Source of the DNA: Elusimicrobia bacterium CG08_land_8_20_14_0_20_59_10
GTDB taxonomy: Bacteria > Elusimicrobiota > Elusimicrobia > Elusimicrobiales > UBA9959
Direction of reading: 5' to 3'
Length of the DNA stretch: 6,986 nt
Assembly (NCBI GenBank): GCA_002779045.1
Contig: PEXO01000351.1
Location: 1 to 6,986 of the forward strand
Part shown: positions 1 to 5,333 of the stretch, piece by piece
Position numbering within the stretch: position 1 is the stretch's first letter
Layout of the letters: every line of letters starts with the position of its first letter
Position numbers and translations under genes: made by a program
Notes under the pieces: generated by a model
The model's database searches: none
What the model saw: only the letters and a program-made list of their open reading frames with translations
Told to the model about the DNA's origin: nothing

Positions 1-630
1 AGCGGCAACTCCATAAAAGTGCAGGCGGGGGCCTTGTGGGATAATTTCGTGCACGCTTCGGCGCAGCAGGGGCTGGGGGGGGTGCAGAAGACCTCCGGCA
101 TACCGGGCTCGGTGGGCGGCGCTCTGCGCATGAACGCCGGCGCTTTCGGCCAGGAGGTCTTCGACCGCCTGGTCTCCATTGAGGCGCTGGACCCTTCCGG
201 CAAGACAGTGGAACTGCCCAAGAGCGCCATCCCGCACGGTTACCGCCGCGTTGAAGGCCTGGACGGCCTTATCCTCCTTTCGGCCGTTTTCGAGCTGGAG
301 TCCGGTCCGCCGGACGTGCTGCTGCTGGAGCGCTGCAATGTGCTGACACTCCGCGCGGAGCAGCAGCCCCTAGATTCCCCGTCGGCCGGCAGCGTCTTCA
401 AGCGCCCGGAAGGCGATCACGCCTCGCGGCTGATAGACGCGGCCGGGCTTAAAGGCCTGCGCATAGGCGGGGCGCAGGTGTCGCCCAAACATGCCGGCTT
501 TATAGTGAACACCAACGGCGCCACCGCCTCCGATATCTACAGCCTTATGCAGAAGGTGCGCTGCGAGGTAAAAGCCAGGATGGGAGTGGAACTGGAGCTT
601 GAGCAGGTCCTGCTGGGGGAATTTAACTAG
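1..630 (+). CDS. murB: UDP-N-acetylenolpyruvoylglucosamine reductase (MurB), 5'-truncated by window edge
   Basis: MurB is a cytoplasmic FAD enzyme that uses NADPH to reduce UDP-GlcNAc-enolpyruvate to UDP-MurNAc, the second committed step of peptidoglycan precursor synthesis. The frame is open from base 1, so 209 residues are visible and roughly the first 80-90 (start of the FAD-binding domain) lie outside. Seen directly: the GIPGSVGGAL and MNAGAFG FAD-domain signatures (near bases 100-145), a YRR element matching the substrate-binding Tyr-Arg (about 241-249), and the PSAGSVFKRPEG motif, whose Ser (codon 391-393) is the expected proton donor. C-terminal hallmarks are GAQVSPKHAGFIVN, ATASDIYSLM and LELEQVLLG, which supplies the conserved late Glu. 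The FKRPEG form and compact C-terminal domain match type II (Bacillus-like) MurB rather than the E. coli type. It ends in TAG, 6 bp from the convergent gene. Upstream mur neighbours cannot be seen. Confidence 0.96.
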   Translation, partial: SGNSIKVQAGALWDNFVHASAQQGLGGVQKTSGIPGSVGGALRMNAGAFGQEVFDRLVSIEALDPSGKTVELPKSAIPHGYRRVEGLDGLILLSAVFELESGPPDVLLLERCNVLTLRAEQQPLDSPSAGSVFKRPEGDHASRLIDAAGLKGLRIGGAQVSPKHAGFIVNTNGATASDIYSLMQKVRCEVKARMGVELELEQVLLGEFN

Positions 631-636
631 GGGCAG

Positions 637-975
637 CTAGCCGCGGAAACCGAAATTTTTGGAACCGGCGCCCAGCAGCTTGATGAGCAGGAAGAAAGCC
701 GCGGCCCCGCCAAGCATCAGCGGGATCCCTATTAGGGCGCCTATCACGGTGGAGGTAAGCAGCGCGCCCGTTATAAACAGTCCCGCGCCTGTCAGGGCCA
801 GCACGGCAGCCGCAATAGCCTTCAGGCGCTTTACTACTCCTAAGGCCTGCGGGGGAGGGGAATAGGAGGTTCGTCCGCGGTCATCGTATTGGCCGCTGTC
901 GCCGGGGCCATTGCTGACTATCTCCGGCTCTATAACCTCTTCTTCCCGCGCTTGCAGCGTTTTCGGGGTCTCCAT
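637..975 (-). CDS. Small two-helix membrane protein of unknown function
   Basis: Not recognised as a named family. From the ATG at 975-973 it gives 112 residues. Residues 1-45 are polar, acidic and Pro/Gly-rich, probably disordered (METPKTLQAREEEVIEPE at the start). A short basic stretch (VVKRLK, 47-52) follows, then two hydrophobic segments, about 53-73 and 77-101, joined by a very short turn, suggesting a helical hairpin in the inner membrane. The tail is GAGSKNFGFRG. The positive-inside rule puts the N-terminal domain in the cytoplasm. An in-frame TTG at 1014 would add 13 residues, but a TATAAT box lies inside that extension, so the ATG is preferred. No Shine-Dalgarno is visible and the -10-like box is only 7 nt from the ATG, so the mRNA may be leaderless. 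It is convergent with murB and divergent from the protease unit; neither position suggests a function. The gene looks real because of its ordered composition and promoter, but its role is unknown. Confidence 0.72.
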   Translation of the reverse strand: METPKTLQAREEEVIEPEIVSNGPGDSGQYDDRGRTSYSPPPQALGVVKRLKAIAAAVLALTGAGLFITGALLTSTVIGALIGIPLMLGGAAAFFLLIKLLGAGSKNFGFRG

Positions 976-982
976 ATGTACA

Positions 983-988
983 ATTATA
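983..988 (-). promoter_or_regulatory. Putative -10 box for the minus-strand membrane protein gene
   Basis: Read on the minus strand this is TATAAT, with 7 nt between it and the ATG at 975-973. Transcription would normally begin about 6-8 nt downstream, which is at or next to the start codon, predicting a leaderless mRNA. The -35 side is weak: a TTGCGG at 1014-1009 would need a 20-bp spacer. A chance match is possible. Confidence 0.45.
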
Positions 989-1025
989 CCATCATCCCGG
1001 CAATAAATCCGCAAACCCCGCCCCT

Positions 1026-1031
1026 TATAAT
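1026..1031 (+). promoter_or_regulatory. Putative -10 box for the secreted protease unit
   Basis: A perfect TATAAT on the plus strand with 12 nt between it and the ATG at 1044. Transcription would start around 1037-1039 and leave a leader of about 5-7 nt, too short for a normal ribosome binding site; none is seen. No convincing -35 hexamer lies 16-18 bp upstream. It is placed to drive all three plus-strand genes from 1044 to 6371. Confidence 0.45.
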
Positions 1032-1043
1032 ATAAAGCGAACT

Positions 1044-2060
1044 ATGAAACCAGAGACGCGCGGCGGTGTACGGGCCTTCAGGGCCGTTTCGGCGGGTGCC
1101 GCCTTTATCCTTTTTCTTACGGCCGCGCCCGCCCCGGCCGCGGAACAGCCGGTCAACGCGCTGCTGCTTGTCCCTTCCTCCAGCATGGCCTTCGACGCCA
1201 AGTTCCAGGATTTCCTTAACAAGAACGGCGCCAGGCTCCTGCAGTCCTACCCGCCCAGCGTTTTTATCGGCTATATCCCCGCCAGCCTCGATAAAAAGCT
1301 GGCCAAAACCTATGGCGCCAGGGTCTACCGCACAAAGGTGGACGACTGGAGCTCCTTCGCCAGGTACGGGGAGAAGGCCGTGCTGGCCGTCAATACCTGG
1401 AACAAGCGTTTTGTGGACGACCCGCCGGTGGCCCCGCTTATAGTGAGCTCCAGGGTGCGGCGCGCCGGCAGCAAAAGCGCCGGGATAAACCTCACCTGGA
1501 ACCAGATGATGAAGGTTGTTTCCTACCGCCTCCAGATAAGCCCCGACGAGGAATTCTCCTCCGTGGAGCTTGATACGCTGCTTAAGCCAAACAGCTACAG
1601 GATCTTCCCCGCTTTCTGGAAGGAAGGCGTTTACTACTGGCGCGTCTCCGGGCTGATGACGCTCAATAACGGCGACACCAGGGAAAGCGGGTTCTCCAGG
1701 CCCGATTCGTTCGCGGTCTCCAGGCCGCCGCGCCCGCCCTCCTCCGCCCGGCCGGACGCCCCCGCGCTGCCGCCGGAAGCTAAGTTCACCGGGCCCGCCC
1801 TGCGCTGGGAGTCCACGGGAAAGTATTACCGCCTGCAGCTTTCCCTTACCGGGGATTTTTCCGCGCCGGTGGCCGACGTTTTTACGGATACCTGCAGCTA
1901 CAAGGCAGCCGGTCTGCCCATAACCGCCGGGGTGGACTACTATATGCGGGTCCTGCCCTCGGACGGCTGGGTGTCCGGGGAGTGGTCCCCGGTTTCAAAG
2001 ATAACCGTGCAGCCGGCCGCCCGCGCCGCCCGCGCCGCCCGCGGCCGCCGTAAACGCTGA
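1044..2060 (+). CDS. Secreted protein with I9-like N-terminal domain (tentative) and two FnIII-like domains
   Basis: 338 residues; no named family recognised with certainty. A signal peptide is clear: basic Arg6-Arg13, hydrophobic AGAAFILFLTAA core, probable cleavage after Ala33 (PAA/EQP). Residues 36-100 follow a strand-helix-strand-strand-helix-strand pattern (NALLLVP; AFDAKFQDFLNKNG; ARLLQSYPPSVFIGYIP; SLDKKLAKTYG; ARVYRTKV) that resembles subtilisin-type propeptides/inhibitor I9; this is inference. Two FnIII-like beta domains follow, about 134-225 and 250-322, with matching LTW/LRW, YRLQIS/YRLQLS and YYWRV/YYMRV positions, joined by a Pro-rich linker (228-245). The C terminus (325-338) is an Ala/Arg tail ending GRRKR. 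No protease triad is present. The ATG start is supported by the signal peptide and lack of an upstream start; no Shine-Dalgarno is seen. The stop overlaps the next ATG (TGATG), implying translational coupling with the C1A protease, so a protease partner or scaffold role is plausible but unproven. Confidence 0.85.
   Translation: MKPETRGGVRAFRAVSAGAAFILFLTAAPAPAAEQPVNALLLVPSSSMAFDAKFQDFLNKNGARLLQSYPPSVFIGYIPASLDKKLAKTYGARVYRTKVDDWSSFARYGEKAVLAVNTWNKRFVDDPPVAPLIVSSRVRRAGSKSAGINLTWNQMMKVVSYRLQISPDEEFSSVELDTLLKPNSYRIFPAFWKEGVYYWRVSGLMTLNNGDTRESGFSRPDSFAVSRPPRPPSSARPDAPALPPEAKFTGPALRWESTGKYYRLQLSLTGDFSAPVADVFTDTCSYKAAGLPITAGVDYYMRVLPSDGWVSGEWSPVSKITVQPAARAARAARGRRKR
2016..2042 (+). repeat. Three perfect 9-bp tandem repeats (GCCGCCCGC)
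   Basis: Three exact copies of GCCGCCCGC encode (Ala-Ala-Arg)x3 at the C-terminal end of the secreted FnIII-like protein. The unit length keeps the frame, so copy number could change without breaking the gene or its coupling to the next start codon 18 bp downstream. Confidence 0.9.
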
Positions 2061-5000
2061 TGCGCTGGCTTGAATTTATGACGCCTACCCGCCTTATTTT
2101 AAAGACCTCCGCCGCGGCGCTGCTCCTGGCCGCCCTGGGCGCGGACGCGGGCGCCGGCGGGCTTTCCCGCCTTAACCCCGCTTTTTTCCAGTACACCGCC
2201 CCCGCGGTCTCCACCAGCACCGCCCGCGCCAAGGCAGGCGCCGCGCCCGCGCACAGTTTCGGCCTGCGCCCCTCCCCTATAGACCGGTCCCACCTGGCCG
2301 GGCGGGATATTTCAGCGGCCATCGCGGGAAAGCCCGGCTTTTTGCGGCCTGGCGCGCGGACCTTTGCCGGCCCGGGCGATGCGGCCTATGACCTGCGCAC
2401 CGACAGCAGGCTTACCGCCGTCAGGGACCAGGGCTCCTATCAGAACTGCTGGGCCTATGCCACTTACGCCTCCATGGAATCCAATCTGCTGACGGGGGAA
2501 ACCTGGGATTTTTCAGAATACCGCCTGGCCACGGACAGCGGCTTCGACTGGGGGATAATGGACGGCGGCGTCTCCGATATGTCCGCCGCCTACCTCACGC
2601 GCTGGTCCGGCCCCGTCAACGAGGGAGAGAGCTCCCCGGTGCGCAAGCATCTGCAGGGGATGTACTGGATACCGCGTCCGGAAATCCCTAATGAGGCCGC
2701 TTTCAAGACCAATGTGAAGACGGCCATCTACAACGACGGGGCTGTTTATTCCAGCGTCTTCTGGGACGCGAACGCCACGCCGGGGGCGACCGATACCTAC
2801 TTTTACAATACCGACTGCACCGAGCCTTACGGCGTGCAGGGCGCCTGCACCTGCAGCGGCGGCACCTGCGGCGGCCATGCCATAGCCCTGGTGGGCTGGG
2901 ACGACGATGTCCCCAAATCCTATTTCACCACCCCTACCATGGGCACTCCGGCCGGCAACGGCGCCTTCCTGGCGCGCAATAGCTGGGGCACGGATACCGG
3001 GGTGGGCGGCTATTTTTACATCTCCTATTACGATACCTCGCTGGGCGGGGATACGGCCTCTTTCAACGGGATAGAGGCCACCAGTAATTACACCACCCTT
3101 TACCAGTACGACGACCTCGGCTACACCTACCCCGTCGGTAATGGCGATATCGCCGGCCCCGGGGGCGACAGCACCACGGAATGGATGGCCAATATTTTTA
3201 ACGCCGTTCCCGGCAATCTGCAGGCGGTAGGCTTTTATACCACGGACATGAACGTTTCCTATCAACTGTACGTTTACACCGGCGTTACGGCCGGCAGTCC
3301 GCGCAGCGGCACGCTGGCCCACAGCGGCAGCGGCGTTCTGGCCGCGTCCGGCTACCACACTATTTCCCTGGGCGGCAATATTATGGTGACGTCCGGCTCT
3401 AAATTCTCCGTAGTGGTCAAGCTGGTGAATTCTTCCTATGTCTATCCCCTGGCGGTGGAATTCCCGATTGCCGACTACAGCTCCGGGGCCAGCGCTTCCG
3501 CCGGGCAGAGCTATATCAGCCGCTACGGCTCCTTGTGGACCGACCTTACCACGGTGACCGACAGCTATTACCACGATAACTTTCACCAGACCAATGTCTG
3601 TCTGAAGGCTTATGCCGCCACGGACGCCACCCCGCCGGCCGCGGTGGCCGCGGTTTACGACGGCAGCGTGACGGGCTCCGATATAAACAACACCGGCTCC
3701 ACCACCCAGCTTTCGGCCAACTGGCCCGCCTCTTCGGACCCCGAAACCGGTATTTCCGGCTATGCCTACGCCATAGGCACCATTTCGGGCACCGCCGACG
3801 TGGTAGGCTGGACCCCCAACGGCACCGGGCTGTCGGTCACCAAAGCCGGCCTCAGCCTTGTGCACGGCACCACCTATTACTTCGGCGTCAAAGCCGCCAA
3901 CGGCGTGGGCACCTATTCCGCCGAGACCTGGTCCGACGGCCAGGAGGTGGATACCAGCCTGCCGCCGGAGGTGGCCTATGTGAGCGACGGGACCGGCGTG
4001 GACATAGATTATGTGTCCTCCCTTAATACGCTCTCGGCCAACTGGGGGGAGACCACCGGCGCTGACAGTTACGAATACGCCATAGGCAGCACGGCCGGCG
4101 GTACCAATATCGTGAACTGGACCAGTGTCGGTACCGCGCGCAGCGTCACCAGGACCGGCCTGACCACCCTGATCGAGGGGAGCACCTACTATTTTTCCGT
4201 TAAAGCCTACCGCGGCATTATCCCTTCCGTCGCCGCGGTTTCCGACGGTCAGCGCGTGGACATAACCAGCCCCACCGCCCGCATCACGCTTACTTCCGGC
4301 CAGCCGGCGGTGAGCAGCGTCACGCTGGCCGTGTCGCTCTTTCTCGAAGAAGCCACCGGGGTCTATTCCTCCTCGCCCTCGCTCACCTTCACCACTTACG
4401 GCGGCGGCCAGACCGCGGCTCTCTCGCGGGAATCCGTCTTCGGCTCCACCTGGACCTTCACCGGCCATATCGAAACCTGGTACTCCACCGGCACCGCCGC
4501 CTTCAGCTTTTCCGCCACGGATATGGCGGGCAATCTGGGCACTACTGTCCTTGCCGGCGGCACCGGCTCCACGTTCATGCTGGACACGGCCCTCAGCGGG
4601 GCTTCCGGCGGCTATGCGGCCAACAGCGATACCATGGCCGTCACCATCCCGGCCGGCGCCTACAGCGGCAGCCTGTACGTGCATATCACCACGGTGGCCG
4701 CCGCCCGCTCCGCCGCCGCCGACGCCGCAGCCGCCACTTCCTTAAAGCCCCTCACCATAGATCTTTCCCGCGAATTCACAGCCTCTACTCCGGCCGGCGC
4801 GCCCATAACGGCTTTCTCCCTGCCCGTAACCCTCACCATGTCCTACCCCGACCTTGACGGCGACGGCCGCATAGACGGGGATTACCTCACGGAAACCCAG
4901 GCGCGCATCTATTACCTGGACGAGGCGCAGGGTAAATGGGCGCCCGTAGTTGACGGCTTTGTCCGGGACACCGCGGCCAATACCCTTTCCGCGCGGGTGA

Positions 5001-5332
5001 ACCATTTTTCGGTGTATTCCGTGCGCGTGCAGGCCGAGGAACAGAACTCCCTGAACATGAAGGCCTATCCCAATCCCTGCGATTTCCGCAGGCATTCCCT
5101 GACCATGACCGGCATCCCGCTGGACGCCACCAATGTGAAGGTGTACATTTACAACCCGGCGGCTGAACTGGTGCGCACGCTCACCGCCGGCGACGGGGTG
5201 AACGCCCTTAACGAGGTTGCCTGGGACGGGAAGCTGAGGGGCGGCGCCAAAGCCGCCAGCGGGCTCTATATTTACCTGGTGAAGACGGCCGCCCACGGCA
5301 AGGCCGGCGGCAAGTTCTTCGGGATGTGGTGA
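2060..5332 (+). CDS. Secreted multidomain papain-family (C1A) cysteine protease with lectin-like, FnIII-like and FlgD-like C-terminal domains
   Basis: 1090 residues. A signal peptide occupies about 1-30 (LLLAALGADA; cleavage near Ala30 or Ala32). A pro-like region of ~75 residues contains FGLRPSPIDRSHL, an element typical of lectin-like C1 peptidases. The catalytic domain (about 108-338) has an intact papain set: Gln124 oxyanion hole and Cys130 (QGSYQNCWAY), His273 (GGHAIALVGWDDD) and Asn307 (ARNSWG). Next come a lectin-like domain (about 345-516), two similar FnIII-like repeats (526-632 and 636-733), an Ig-like domain (735-842, with SATDMAGN), a beta domain (848-989) carrying an EF-hand/TSP3-like loop DLDGDGRIDGD at 931-941, and a FlgD-like Ig module (995-1090; YPNP, LVRTL, WDGK, SGLYIYLV). 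It is probably an extracellular or surface endopeptidase. No helical I29 propeptide is seen. The ATG overlaps the previous stop; Met7 is an alternative start. The C-terminal module and the downstream PorV-like gene suggest export through a PorV-dependent or T9SS-like route (inference). Confidence 0.94.
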   Translation: MRWLEFMTPTRLILKTSAAALLLAALGADAGAGGLSRLNPAFFQYTAPAVSTSTARAKAGAAPAHSFGLRPSPIDRSHLAGRDISAAIAGKPGFLRPGARTFAGPGDAAYDLRTDSRLTAVRDQGSYQNCWAYATYASMESNLLTGETWDFSEYRLATDSGFDWGIMDGGVSDMSAAYLTRWSGPVNEGESSPVRKHLQGMYWIPRPEIPNEAAFKTNVKTAIYNDGAVYSSVFWDANATPGATDTYFYNTDCTEPYGVQGACTCSGGTCGGHAIALVGWDDDVPKSYFTTPTMGTPAGNGAFLARNSWGTDTGVGGYFYISYYDTSLGGDTASFNGIEATSNYTTLYQYDDLGYTYPVGNGDIAGPGGDSTTEWMANIFNAVPGNLQAVGFYTTDMNVSYQLYVYTGVTAGSPRSGTLAHSGSGVLAASGYHTISLGGNIMVTSGSKFSVVVKLVNSSYVYPLAVEFPIADYSSGASASAGQSYISRYGSLWTDLTTVTDSYYHDNFHQTNVCLKAYAATDATPPAAVAAVYDGSVTGSDINNTGSTTQLSANWPASSDPETGISGYAYAIGTISGTADVVGWTPNGTGLSVTKAGLSLVHGTTYYFGVKAANGVGTYSAETWSDGQEVDTSLPPEVAYVSDGTGVDIDYVSSLNTLSANWGETTGADSYEYAIGSTAGGTNIVNWTSVGTARSVTRTGLTTLIEGSTYYFSVKAYRGIIPSVAAVSDGQRVDITSPTARITLTSGQPAVSSVTLAVSLFLEEATGVYSSSPSLTFTTYGGGQTAALSRESVFGSTWTFTGHIETWYSTGTAAFSFSATDMAGNLGTTVLAGGTGSTFMLDTALSGASGGYAANSDTMAVTIPAGAYSGSLYVHITTVAAARSAAADAAAATSLKPLTIDLSREFTASTPAGAPITAFSLPVTLTMSYPDLDGDGRIDGDYLTETQARIYYLDEAQGKWAPVVDGFVRDTAANTLSARVNHFSVYSVRVQAEEQNSLNMKAYPNPCDFRRHSLTMTGIPLDATNVKVYIYNPAAELVRTLTAGDGVNALNEVAWDGKLRGGAKAASGLYIYLVKTAAHGKAGGKFFGMW
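3635..4258 (+). repeat. Tandem pair of homologous FnIII-like repeats within the protease gene
   Basis: Copy 1 is encoded at about 3635-3955 and copy 2 at about 3965-4258. Both share in order a DG element, LSANW, YAIG, a GW/NW tryptophan, a vT.agL segment, G.TYYF.VKA and a closing SDGQ.VD. Some DNA identity remains: TACGCCATAGGCA occurs at 3767-3779 and 4076-4088, and TCGGCCAACTGG follows CTT or CTC in the two copies. This indicates duplication of one module, probably as a spacer between the protease/lectin head and the C-terminal domains. Confidence 0.85.
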
Positions 5333-5333
5333 T

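Larger units (their letters stand above)
976..1043. promoter_or_regulatory. Divergent intergenic promoter region
   Basis: This 68-bp gap separates the minus-strand membrane protein gene from the plus-strand secreted-protein unit and is the only real intergenic space in the window. It is clearly richer in A and T than its surroundings. Each strand has a perfect TATAAT close to its start codon, and the sites where -35 elements would be expected overlap at about 1003-1011. No good TTGACA match and no clear operator palindrome were seen. Confidence 0.6.

Noticed and set aside
627..640. CTAG-spacer-CTAG arrangement between murB and the convergent gene as a bidirectional terminator
   Set aside because: The stem is only 4 bp and there is no U-tract on either strand.
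651..663. Near-palindrome CCGAAATTTTTGG as a terminator or operator
   Set aside because: It has no loop, a mismatch near the centre, and lies within the coding sequence for the membrane protein's C terminus.
976..1014. TTG at 1014 as an earlier start for the minus-strand membrane protein
   Set aside because: The extension would cover the TATAAT box and adds residues unlike the rest of the N terminus; the ATG at 975 is a stronger start codon.
3635..4258. CRISPR-like or mobile-element repeats
   Set aside because: The repeats are protein-coding domain duplications in one frame, diverged in sequence; no short regular repeat-spacer array, inverted repeats or transposase were found anywhere in the window.
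2513..4684. A 723-codon open frame on the minus strand opposite the protease gene
   Set aside because: It is Gly/Ala/Val-rich with no recognisable domain, while the plus strand carries complete protease motifs. In GC-rich DNA long antisense frames arise from codon-position bias.
4850..4888. Dockerin domain in the protease
   Set aside because: Only one calcium-type loop is present, without the second repeat or the helices that define dockerins.
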